Of a DNA stretch of 24,881 nucleotides, positions 7,379 through 14,316 are shown in pieces. Positions within the stretch are counted from its first letter, which is position 1; each line of letters begins with the position of its first letter. The translations under genes were made by a program, and so were the position numbers. The stretch lies in the NCBI GenBank assembly GCA_007126835.1, contig SLAO01000158.1, positions 1 through 24,881 on the forward strand. Reading direction: 5' to 3'. The stretch comes from Nitriliruptorales bacterium (GTDB lineage Bacteria; Actinomycetota; Nitriliruptoria; Euzebyales; Egibacteraceae). The notes below the pieces were generated by a model. It made no database searches, was not told the origin of the DNA, and was given only the letters and a program-made list of their open reading frames with translations.

Positions 7379-8368
7379 ATGCCACGTATCGGATTGGTGC
7401 TCGGCGGCGGCGGTATGGTCGGGCAGGCCTACCACGCCGGTGTGCTCGCCGCCCTCGAGCACGACCTCGGCTGGGACCCGCGTACGGCCGACGTCGTCGT
7501 CGGCACCTCGGCTGGGGCGCTGACCGGCACGTTCGTCCGTTTCGGTGTCCCGGCGCATGACCTGTCGGCGTGGGCGGTCGAAGCGCCGCTGTCGGTGGAT
7601 AGCGAAGCCACGCTCGCGCGGCTGTCGGACCAGCGACGCCCGGAGTTTCCCGATATCGGCGCACGGCACTTGCTGTCGGGCTGGCGCCTGCCCTCCCGGC
7701 AGGCGGTCGGCCGGCTGCTGCTTCGGCCCTGGGGGTTTCGCCCCGGTGCGCTGGCGTCGACGATGATGCCTGCCGGTCGCGTGGACCTGCTGGACTACGT
7801 CGACGCGCTCGACTCCGTGTCGTCGCAGTCGACCGGGCACCCGCTATGGGTGTGCGCAACGAAGCGCGACGACGGAGAGCGCGTCGTCTTCGGGCGCGAC
7901 TCCATCCTGGGGGCCTCGCTGACCGAAGCTGTGGCGGCGTCGTGCGCGATCCCCGGCTACTTCGCTCCGGTGGACATCGCCGCGGTGGAGTACGTCGACG
8001 GCGGGATGTCCTCGCCCACCAACGCCGACGTCCTGGCTGACGAGGATCTTGACGTCGTCGTGGTCGTGTCTCCCATGTCAGCATCCGACGGCGAGGCCTC
8101 GGGGGTGGATCGGTTCATGCGCCGCTGGGCGCATCGGCGGCTGGACCGGGAGGTCCGCATCCTGCGCAAGCGGGGCAGCGCGGTCGTTCCCATCGAGCCG
8201 GGCCCGCAGGCGCGCGAGGTCATGGGCCTCAACATGATGGACAACGACCGCACCGACAGCGTTGTTCAAGAAGCCTTCATCGACACCGGCCGCTACACCG
8301 CTGACCCCGACGTCGCCGATCTTCTCGGCGCCGGCGACCGCATTGTGCAACGAACGCGGGCGGGATAG
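7379..8368 (+). CDS. Patatin-like phospholipase
   Basis: A 329-residue protein of the bacterial patatin family (lipid acyl hydrolases with a Ser-Asp dyad). The glycine-rich oxyanion loop GGGGMVGQAYHAGVL is at 9-23, the nucleophile elbow GTSAG at 42-46 (Ser44), and the catalytic Asp in VDGGMSSPTNADVL at 206-219 (Asp207). All active-site parts are present, so it should cleave acyl esters from membrane lipids. The start is ATG at 7379 with AGGAAA about 6 bases upstream. No signal peptide or membrane segment is visible, so it is likely cytosolic or membrane-associated from inside. It is transcribed away from the TetR-ABC unit. Its end faces a 63-bp tandem repeat. Confidence 0.93.
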   Translation: MPRIGLVLGGGGMVGQAYHAGVLAALEHDLGWDPRTADVVVGTSAGALTGTFVRFGVPAHDLSAWAVEAPLSVDSEATLARLSDQRRPEFPDIGARHLLSGWRLPSRQAVGRLLLRPWGFRPGALASTMMPAGRVDLLDYVDALDSVSSQSTGHPLWVCATKRDDGERVVFGRDSILGASLTEAVAASCAIPGYFAPVDIAAVEYVDGGMSSPTNADVLADEDLDVVVVVSPMSASDGEASGVDRFMRRWAHRRLDREVRILRKRGSAVVPIEPGPQAREVMGLNMMDNDRTDSVVQEAFIDTGRYTADPDVADLLGAGDRIVQRTRAG

Positions 8369-8431
8369 CTCACGCGCAAGCAGCACCGGCGCGAGCGGCT
8401 TGCTGTGCCCGGTGGTGCGGGACCGTCGGGA

Positions 8432-8620
8432 GCGCGGGCTGACGGTTCGCCGTGGCTTGTCGCGAAGACCACCCCCAGCGGGTGTGTTTGCGAAGCGCGG
8501 GCTGACGGTTCGCCGTGGCTTGTCGCGAAGACCACCCCCAGCGGGTGTGTTTGCGACACGCGGGGTGACGGTTCGCCGTGGCTTGTCGCGAAGACCACCC
8601 CCAGCGGGCGCTAACGCGAC
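8432..8620. repeat. 63-bp tandem repeat, three copies
   Basis: Three head-to-tail 63-base units (8432-8494, 8495-8557, 8558-8620). The first two differ only in the last base; the third differs at a few bases at its ends. They occupy the 291-base gap between the convergent phospholipase and antiporter genes. Each unit can fold as GTGGCTT, loop GTCGCG, AAGACCAC: a 7-bp stem with one bulged A. Since 63 is divisible by three, open frames run through the array in several frames on both strands, but none has a ribosome site or protein-like character, so I treat it as non-coding. A role in termination between converging genes is possible. No unique spacers are present, so it is not CRISPR. Confidence 0.92.
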
Positions 8621-8659
8621 ACGCCAGCCGCCTCAGACGTGGTCTGGTTCGAGCCGGCG

Positions 8660-9865
8660 TCAGGACGATCCCCGCGCCAGGCGTCGAGCCAGCAGACCCC
8701 GCCCGGGCGCGGCGGTGACCCCGTGCACCACGGTGCTGACCGCGACCAGCAGCGTGCCCGCCGCCCACATGGTCTCGTCGGCATCGCCGGCCGCGTGGCG
8801 TTCGGCCAGATACAACAGGGCGGCGACCCCGACAGGGCCGAACCAGCCCACGAACCCTGCTTCAGCCGGCCGCAGCCGCAGCCAGGGACCTAGCACCAGC
8901 AGCAGGGGGAGCCGGCGTAGGACCAGGATCCCGACCACGAACCAGGCTCCAGCCCATCCCAGGTCCGCCCAGGCACTCCACGGAGCGATGACGCCGAGCA
9001 GCACGAAGACCGGCAGCACCAAGTAGCGGTTGATCGCCTCCTGCACCTCCCACTCCGCCACGCGGTCGCTCTGGGCGATCTGGGCGCTGTAGACCAGACC
9101 GGCGACGAACACGCCCAGCACCCCCACGCCTCCCGCCAGGGTGGTGGCACCGAGCACCGTGATGGTCAAGGCCAGGGTCAAGGCGAGGAAGGCTGACTGC
9201 TCGAGGTCACGGTGGCGTTCCGACCACAGCAGCAGTCGTCCGGTGAGCCATCCGGCCGCGCCTCCCACGACCACGGCGATCAACAGGCTTGCCGCCGCGT
9301 CTGCCGCCTCTGCCGCCACGGCGCCTGCGCTGGCGGCGGCCAAGGCGATCATGGGCGCGGCGAGCCCGTCATTGGCCCCGGATTCGACCGACACCAGGAG
9401 ACGCACGCGCTGGGGCAGCTGGCGCTCTGCAGGCTCGCCTTCGATGATGTTCGAGGCCAGGACCGGGTCGGTGGGTGTCGCGATCGCTCCCAGCAGCGCG
9501 GCCGCGGCGGGGGCGAGCCCGAGCGTCAGCCAGCCGATCGCCGAGGCGGCCATGGCCATCCCGGCCATGCCGACCACCAGGAGCAGGGCAAGGGCCCGAA
9601 GCTCACGGCGGAACTCGTGGGGCGGGTGCCGCAGGGCGACCGCCAGGACCGCCATGGCAACGGCCAGCTCCGCGCTGATCCGGATGGCTTCGGGCCCGAT
9701 GGCCTCGTCGAGGGTGACCCAACCCAGCCCGCCCGGCCCGACGGCTGCGCCGAGCGCCAGTGCCAGCAGTGGCTCGGTGACTGGCATGTCCCGCATCGGC
9801 CGGGACACCAGCCCCACGGCCACGGCGAGGCCACCGACGAGGGCCAACAGAAGCGGCAGGGTCAT
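8660..9865 (-). CDS. Cation:proton antiporter, CPA1 type
   Basis: A 401-residue membrane protein with about eleven to twelve hydrophobic segments. It contains ATPTDPVLA (Asp133) and ESGANDGLAAP (Asn165-Asp166), the two unwound-helix motifs that form the ion-binding site of the NhaP/CPA1 group, and the C-terminal GWFGPVGVAALLYL. It should exchange Na+ or K+ for protons across the cytoplasmic membrane, for pH and salt homeostasis. The long cytosolic regulatory tail of some CPA1 members is absent. The start is ATG at 9865 and no strong Shine-Dalgarno is seen. It is a single gene, convergent with the phospholipase and divergent from the small Cys-rich gene. Confidence 0.92.
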   Translation of the reverse strand: MTLPLLLALVGGLAVAVGLVSRPMRDMPVTEPLLALALGAAVGPGGLGWVTLDEAIGPEAIRISAELAVAMAVLAVALRHPPHEFRRELRALALLLVVGMAGMAMAASAIGWLTLGLAPAAAALLGAIATPTDPVLASNIIEGEPAERQLPQRVRLLVSVESGANDGLAAPMIALAAASAGAVAAEAADAAASLLIAVVVGGAAGWLTGRLLLWSERHRDLEQSAFLALTLALTITVLGATTLAGGVGVLGVFVAGLVYSAQIAQSDRVAEWEVQEAINRYLVLPVFVLLGVIAPWSAWADLGWAGAWFVVGILVLRRLPLLLVLGPWLRLRPAEAGFVGWFGPVGVAALLYLAERHAAGDADETMWAAGTLLVAVSTVVHGVTAAPGRGLLARRLARGSS

Positions 9866-9918
9866 GCCGGACAGTCTCGAGGGCGCGCGGCATCACCAAA
9901 CGTGGCCTACGGGGCCTT

Positions 9919-10013
9919 GGCAGGGCCGCCACCAACCCCTGGCAGCGCCCGCCACCAGCCCAGGCAGGGCCGCCACCAACCCCTGGCAGCGTGTCCGCCA
10001 CGCACCAGCTGCC
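9919..10013. repeat. 22/44-bp repeat array in divergent intergenic region
   Basis: A 29-base sequence beginning GGCAGGGCCGCCACCAACCC occurs identically at 9919-9947 and 9963-9991, period 44. The stretch between and after is a degraded version (CGCCACCAGCCCAGGCAGGG, then CCGCCACGCACCAGCTGCCA), so the whole looks like about four units of 22 bases. It lies between the antiporter start (9865) and the Cys-rich gene, i.e. upstream of both. The remainder of this 220-base gap holds the AT-richer candidate promoter at 10040-10078 and nothing else I can support. Confidence 0.8.
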
Positions 10014-10039
10014 AAAGGCATGTCGCAGGCCGCTGGTAG

Positions 10040-10078
10040 GGTACGGTCATACAAATACCGCGACTGTAATTTCAGGAG
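10040..10078 (+). promoter_or_regulatory. Candidate promoter and ribosome site of the Cys-rich gene
   Basis: An AT-richer island in otherwise GC-rich DNA, with TACAAAT (10050-10056) as a possible -10 and AGGAG (10074-10078) as a ribosome site upstream of the Cys-rich gene. No good -35 is visible 16-18 bases before it. The call rests mainly on base composition and position. Confidence 0.35.
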
Positions 10079-10091
10079 CGTGAGTGCCGTG

Positions 10092-10337
10092 ATGCTGCAG
10101 GAACCATCAACCTTGTGGGGAGCCTCGGAGTCGAGCGCCGGCGCGGCGACCCTCCCCCGGGGATCCGAGCCCGAGACGGATCAGTGCCTCGGCACCTTGA
10201 TCACGCATGCCGACGACTGGCTCGAGTGCACCGAGCCCGACTGCGACGACCTGCACTCCGCACGCCACCTGTGGATGGTGTCGTGCTTCAGCCAGTGGGC
10301 CATGTGCCCCTGCCGCCCCGGTGACGAGGCGAGCTAG
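10092..10337 (+). CDS. Small Cys-rich protein, possible metal binder
   Basis: An 81-residue protein of unknown function. After a low-complexity N-terminus of about 28 residues, the C-terminal part carries six cysteines (32, 46, 51, 65, 72, 74) and two histidines (39, 55; also 59), arranged as a C-x4-C pair (ECTEPDC) and a C-x6-C-x-C group (CFSQWAMCPC). This spacing suggests one zinc site, but I do not recognise a named zinc ribbon. AGGAG at 10074-10078 supports translation; starts at GTG 10089 (10 bases after it) or ATG 10092 (13 bases) are both possible, changing one residue. The gene is tail to tail with ku and its TAG stop shares bases with the TAG of ku. It has its own frame, ribosome site and AT-rich leader, so I consider it real. 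Confidence 0.6.
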   Translation: MLQEPSTLWGASESSAGAATLPRGSEPETDQCLGTLITHADDWLECTEPDCDDLHSARHLWMVSCFSQWAMCPCRPGDEAS

Positions 10338-11302
10338 GCGCTGCGGGCCTGCGCGGGCTCTTGCTGTTGGCTCAGGGCTTCGACGAGTTGTTCCTTGGTC
10401 ATCCGTGAACGGCCGGGAATGCCCCGCTGCTTGGCCAGCTCGTAGAGCTCCTCGCGGCTCTGGCCCTCGAGGGGTTGGCCTGAAGGCTGCGGCTGGGCCT
10501 CGCCGTCGCCTGCGCCGTCGGAGGGCTCTGCGCGTCCGCGGCGGGCCACGCTTTCCTTAAGCGCTGCGACCAGGTCCACCACCTCACCGGTGTCTGGCGT
10601 CTCCGGTGCGGCCACGACCTCCTCGCCACGCACCTTCTGGTCGATGACCTCGAGGACGCGGTTGCGGTAGCGGTCCTCGTACTGGGTCGGGTCCCACGTC
10701 GTCGACCACGCCTCGATGAGCTGGCGGGCTGCGTCGAGCTCTCGCTGCTCTGGCTGGGCGGATCCCACGTCGATGTTGCTCGGGTCGACCACCTCGTCGT
10801 GGAAGTGCATCGTGTGCAGTGTCAGCCGGTCGTCCACAGGACGGGCGATGACCAGGTGCTCCTTGGTGTTCATCACCAGGCGCCCGATGGCGGCCTGCCC
10901 GGTGTCCTCCATCGCGCGCACGAGCAGCGCATAGGGGCGCTCGGCAGCAGCGTCGCTGGGGCCCGCGTAGTACGTCGCGTTGAAGTAGCGCGGGTCGACG
11001 TCGGCGAGCCTGACGAAGTCCTCCACGTTGATCGTGCGCGACCCATCGGGTGCAGCCGCCTCGAGGTCCTCTGGCTCCAAGGTCACATGCCGCCCGTCGC
11101 CCAGCTCGTACCCGCGCACGATCTGCTCGTTGGCGACCTCCTCGCCAGTCTCCTCGGACACCCGGCGGTAGCGGATGCGGGACCCGGTCTCCCGGTCGAG
11201 CTGGCGGAAGCGGACGGTCTTCTCCCGCACGGCTGTGTAGAGCTTGACGGGGACGTTGACTAGGCCGAAGCTGATGACGCCGGTCCACAGTGCGCGTGCC
11301 AT
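10334..11302 (-). CDS. ku: Ku, DNA end-binding protein of non-homologous end joining
   Basis: A 322-residue bacterial Ku. The N-terminus MARALWTGVISFGLVNVPVKLYTAV is characteristic of the family, and the core with YFNATYYAGP and RPYALLVRAM runs to about residue 255. Ku forms a homodimeric ring on double-strand ends and recruits LigD. Beyond the core are an acidic/Pro/Gln linker (255-280) and a C-terminal helix-rich module SREELYELAKQRGIPGRSRM (282-301) plus TKEQLVEAL, resembling SAP or Rho-N DNA-binding folds. The ATG at 11302 was chosen because of GAGGAGG about 10 bases upstream and the conserved start; the longer frame is a shadow. ligD lies 145 bases upstream on the same strand, so the two are probably co-transcribed. 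Confidence 0.96.
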   Translation of the reverse strand: MARALWTGVISFGLVNVPVKLYTAVREKTVRFRQLDRETGSRIRYRRVSEETGEEVANEQIVRGYELGDGRHVTLEPEDLEAAAPDGSRTINVEDFVRLADVDPRYFNATYYAGPSDAAAERPYALLVRAMEDTGQAAIGRLVMNTKEHLVIARPVDDRLTLHTMHFHDEVVDPSNIDVGSAQPEQRELDAARQLIEAWSTTWDPTQYEDRYRNRVLEVIDQKVRGEEVVAAPETPDTGEVVDLVAALKESVARRGRAEPSDGAGDGEAQPQPSGQPLEGQSREELYELAKQRGIPGRSRMTKEQLVEALSQQQEPAQARSA

Positions 11303-11385
11303 CGAACAGCAACCTCCTCGCGTGGGCGCCCGGAGGGCCCCGGAACCTTTGCAGCATCCCCAGTTCCGTGCCTGTCGACCCAGCC

Positions 11386-11405
11386 CCCGACCAGATGTGG
11401 TCGGG
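11386..11405 (-). terminator. Perfect hairpin between ligD and ku
   Basis: CCCGACCA, loop GATG, TGGTCGGG: an 8-bp perfect GC-rich stem with a 4-base loop in the 145-base ligD-ku gap, about 43 bases after the ligD stop. No U-tract follows on the minus strand, so it is not a classical intrinsic terminator; it could be a U-less terminator, an RNA-processing or stabilising element that sets the ligD to ku ratio, or an operator. Structure is seen; function is inferred. Confidence 0.4.
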
Positions 11406-11447
11406 ACGCGCCGGCCACCGAGGCGCGGGCAGGCCGAGGACGCGGGG

Positions 11448-13967
11448 CTACGCGTTGCGTTGCAGCGCGTCGTAAGAGCATGCACCCGGATCGGCCTCGG
11501 GGTCCAGACCCTTGTACGCAGCGGCTCGAAGCAGGCCTTCGGACGTGACCTCGCCGTACTCGATGGCGCACACCAGGTCGGCCCGCAGCCAACGAGCCCC
11601 AGCCGGTGGCGAGGGGCCCGTGCCGAAGGGCGACGCGTCGGCGGTGTGGTGCGCGAAGCGTTCCTCGAGCCGGTCGAGCTCCTCTTCGGTGAACCCCGTC
11701 CCCACCCGTCCGACGTAGCGCAGCGCCGACCCTTCGTACGCCCCGGCCAGCAGGCTTCCGGGGCGCCCTGTCCGCTTGCCTTCGCCCGGCATGAACCCCC
11801 CGATCACCACGCGGGCGCGTCGGCGCACCTTCAGCTTGAGCCAGTTCCGGCTACGCGCGCCGGGGCGGTACGGCGAATCGAGGCGCTTGGCGATCAGCCC
11901 CTCGAGGCCATGCTCGATCGCCGCGGAGAACATCGCCGAACCCTGGCCGTCGACGCCGTCGCTGTGCCGCACCGCGCTCCCGGGGATCAACACCTCTCCC
12001 AGCAGGTCGAGGCGCTCGGACAGGGGCAGCGAGGTCAGCTCCTCGCCGTCGAGCACGAGCAGGTCGAAGGCCATGTAGGTCACCTTGACCGTGCGGCGAA
12101 GCCGGTCGATCGCGGCGCGATCACGCAGGTGCATGCGGCGCTGGAGCAGCTGGAACGACGAGCGTCCCCGCTCGTCGAGCACGACGATCTCGCCGTCGAG
12201 CACGGCGTTGCGGGCCAGCACCCGCTCCCACAGGGAGGCCAGTTCGGGGTACCCGCCGGTCAGATCGTTGCCGGCGCGGCTGACCAGCGTGGTGGCCGCG
12301 GGTTGTCCGGCCCCTGGTCGGCGTGTCGTCGCGATCGCGCGGACCCCGTCCCACTTGACCTCGAAGCGCCACGCGGGGTCGTCGAACACGCGACCCCCGC
12401 CATCTACGGCCAGCATCGGTCGCAGGTCGGGTGGTGGGTGGGGCAGCGTCTCTGGCTGTCCGGTGCGGATCACGAGCCATTGGGTGGGGTCGTCGCCGGT
12501 GCGGAAGAGGTGGAACTCGCCGTCGTGGCGGGAGCCGTGGAGGCGGATTTTGACGCCGTCGTTGCGCCACTCCAGCGTTTCGTAGGTGCCCTGGTCCCAG
12601 ATCCGCATTGGGCCCGCGCCGTACTCCCCCTGCGGGATGTCCCCCGAGAAGTCGAGGTAATCGAGCGGATGATCCTCGGTCTGGATCGCTAGGTGCTGGA
12701 CGCCGGGTACGTCTGGCAATCCCTTCGGCACCGCCCAGGAGGCCGCGGTGCCCCGGTGCTCCAGACGCAGGTCGTGATGCAGCCGCGTGGCCAGGTGATG
12801 CTGGACCACGAACCGGGGCGCGTCGGACCGAGGGCGGGACGGCTCGGACGTGGGCGGGGGCTCGGGGCTCTTGGCGAAGTCGCGGCGCTGGCCGTACCGC
12901 TCGAGCCGCTCGGCGGGGCTCATGCCTGGCTGCGCCTGCTTCTGTGCGATGGAGCTGGCGAGTTCCACGCGGTGGCGGGGCCCATGGTCTCGTTCCGGCG
13001 TCAACCCCACCGCCGTCATGGCTTCGAACAGGTCTTGGCCGCCCTGCAGGATCGGGGCGCCGAGGTCGGCACCACCCGACAGGCGTGACCAGACCGAGGC
13101 GATCGTGAAGTCGCGTGGGTGGACGTCGGTGGCAACCTCCTCCCACGTCAGCGGGGTCGCCACCGGGGCGTCACGCTCTGGGCGCAGCGAGTAGGTGCCG
13201 GCGATGTTCTTGCCCTCGGTGTTCATGCCGTAGTCGAGGTAGACCGCTCGCGGCCGGTCCTGCACCGCCCACGTCATGGTCGTGCGCTCCGGATCGGCTT
13301 GGTGCACGAACCGGCAGATGCGTTCGACGAACCGGCGCACGTCACTGGACGAGTGGACGCGGTCGACCGGCACGAAGACCTGCATGCCGGTCGCACCCGA
13401 GGTCCTGGGGTAGCTGCGGAGCCCGAGGTGCTCGAGCGCGTCGTGCACCAGCAGGGCGACGTCTCGCACGGTGGCGAAGTCAGTGCCCATCGGGTCGAGG
13501 TCGAAGAACGCGTAGTCGGGATGGCCGATGTCGTCGACGCGTGCGTGCCACGGGTGCATCTCGATGCACCCGAGGTTGGCGATCCACAGCAGGCTGGCCG
13601 TGTCCTGAGCGAGGAGGTAGTCGATCGTCTTGCCGTCAGCCACGCTGGTCACCGGAGCGGTCGTGACCCACGACGGTGTGTGAGTCGGGGCCTGCTTGGC
13701 GTAGAAGAACTCGCCGTCGGCCCCGTTGGGCATGCGCTTGAGGGTCAGCGGGCGCCCCGCGAGGTAGGGCAGGACCCAGGGGGCAGCGTTGTAGTAGTAG
13801 CCCAGGAGGTCGGCTTTCGTGTAGCCCTCCGGGCTCCAGTACGCCTTGCGCACGTTCGACACGGGCACGGCGACGTCGTCGAGGTCGACCACCGTGTCGT
13901 TCTGGCGCTTCCGCAGGGGCAGCGGCACCGGGAAGTCAACGGTGGTCACCGGCTGTGGTTCGGCCAT
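11448..13967 (-). CDS. ligD: LigD: multifunctional polymerase-phosphoesterase-ligase
   Basis: An 839-residue three-domain LigD in the mycobacterial order. (1) Polymerase domain, about 20-330: FFDLDP with metal-binding Asp156 and Asp158, and VYLDYGMN with the third Asp245. (2) 3'-phosphoesterase, about 384-510: VVQHHLATRLHHDLRLE with His391, His397 and Asp399 in the positions of the known metal ligands, and EDHPLDY (His433). (3) ATP-dependent ligase, about 515-835: FEVKWDGVRAI with nucleotide-accepting Lys538, YMAFDLLVLDG, GLEGLIAKR and LKLKVRR. With Ku it should fill in, trim and seal double-strand breaks. All catalytic residues I can check are intact. The start is ATG at 13967, at the head of the recognisable domain, with GGAG upstream; the open frame extends to 14297 but that part lacks family features and overlaps the small lipoprotein gene. 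Confidence 0.96.
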   Translation of the reverse strand: MAEPQPVTTVDFPVPLPLRKRQNDTVVDLDDVAVPVSNVRKAYWSPEGYTKADLLGYYYNAAPWVLPYLAGRPLTLKRMPNGADGEFFYAKQAPTHTPSWVTTAPVTSVADGKTIDYLLAQDTASLLWIANLGCIEMHPWHARVDDIGHPDYAFFDLDPMGTDFATVRDVALLVHDALEHLGLRSYPRTSGATGMQVFVPVDRVHSSSDVRRFVERICRFVHQADPERTTMTWAVQDRPRAVYLDYGMNTEGKNIAGTYSLRPERDAPVATPLTWEEVATDVHPRDFTIASVWSRLSGGADLGAPILQGGQDLFEAMTAVGLTPERDHGPRHRVELASSIAQKQAQPGMSPAERLERYGQRRDFAKSPEPPPTSEPSRPRSDAPRFVVQHHLATRLHHDLRLEHRGTAASWAVPKGLPDVPGVQHLAIQTEDHPLDYLDFSGDIPQGEYGAGPMRIWDQGTYETLEWRNDGVKIRLHGSRHDGEFHLFRTGDDPTQWLVIRTGQPETLPHPPPDLRPMLAVDGGGRVFDDPAWRFEVKWDGVRAIATTRRPGAGQPAATTLVSRAGNDLTGGYPELASLWERVLARNAVLDGEIVVLDERGRSSFQLLQRRMHLRDRAAIDRLRRTVKVTYMAFDLLVLDGEELTSLPLSERLDLLGEVLIPGSAVRHSDGVDGQGSAMFSAAIEHGLEGLIAKRLDSPYRPGARSRNWLKLKVRRRARVVIGGFMPGEGKRTGRPGSLLAGAYEGSALRYVGRVGTGFTEEELDRLEERFAHHTADASPFGTGPSPPAGARWLRADLVCAIEYGEVTSEGLLRAAAYKGLDPEADPGACSYDALQRNA

Positions 13968-13997
13968 CAAGCCATCAACTCCAACGAGCGCCGAGCC

Positions 13998-14013
13998 ACG
14001 CGCGGTTGCGCGT
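13998..14013. promoter_or_regulatory. Inverted repeat in the ligD leader
   Basis: ACGCGC, spacer GGTT, GCGCGT: perfect 6-bp arms, 31 bases before the ligD start codon in the divergent gap between ligD and the small lipoprotein. It could be an operator or an mRNA hairpin. A second small one, GGAGG-TACC-CCTCC, is at 14045-14058. In DNA this GC-rich, short palindromes arise by chance, so confidence is low. Confidence 0.3.
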
Positions 14014-14166
14014 CGCCCAGCGAGACGAGGCGTGCCACACGACAGGAGGTACCCCTCCGGGGCGCTGAGGTTTGCACTTCCGGCCCCCGGGAATCCACCG
14101 TTGCAGACCCACGATCGCCGGTGCGCCGCTTGCGCGCGTCGGCGCCCCCGGGACCAGGAGGCATGC

Positions 14167-14316
14167 GTGCGCAAGCATCTCGCCGCGTTGGTGCTGCTGC
14201 TGCTGTTCGGTGTCGCAGCATGCGAAACCGACGCCCCAGACGACGCGCCGCTCGACGACAGCGTCAACGGCAACGACCAGGCCGCCGACCCCGCCAACGG
14301 AGACGACGGGGGCTAA
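14167..14316 (+). CDS. Very small Asp-rich lipoprotein
   Basis: A 49-residue precursor: basic start (VRKHL), hydrophobic run with four leucines, lipobox VAAC with the lipidated Cys at residue 19, and a mature part of only about 31 residues that is rich in Asp, Asn, Ala and Gly and ends in GDDGG. The start is GTG at 14167 with a strong AGGAGG (14156-14161) 5 bases upstream. It is transcribed away from ligD. Its TAA stop shares two bases with the TAG stop of the convergent monooxygenase gene. Such a short acidic tail has no enzymatic fold; it may simply decorate the membrane surface or bind cations. Function unknown. The ribosome site and the signal-lipobox order are the reasons to call it. Confidence 0.68.
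   Translation: MRKHLAALVLLLLFGVAACETDAPDDAPLDDSVNGNDQAADPANGDDGG

Noticed and set aside
8432..8620. CRISPR array
   Set aside because: The units are contiguous and nearly identical, without unique spacers, and no cas gene is near.
8262..9026. Repeat-containing protein with 21-residue repeats
   Set aside because: The 63-bp repeat keeps frames open on both strands because its length is divisible by three; no ribosome site, and the frame overlaps the phospholipase and antiporter genes.
9141..10091. Extension of the Cys-rich gene upstream to 9141
   Set aside because: The open frame runs antisense through the antiporter; the ribosome site at 10074-10078 and the AT-rich leader mark the real start near 10092.
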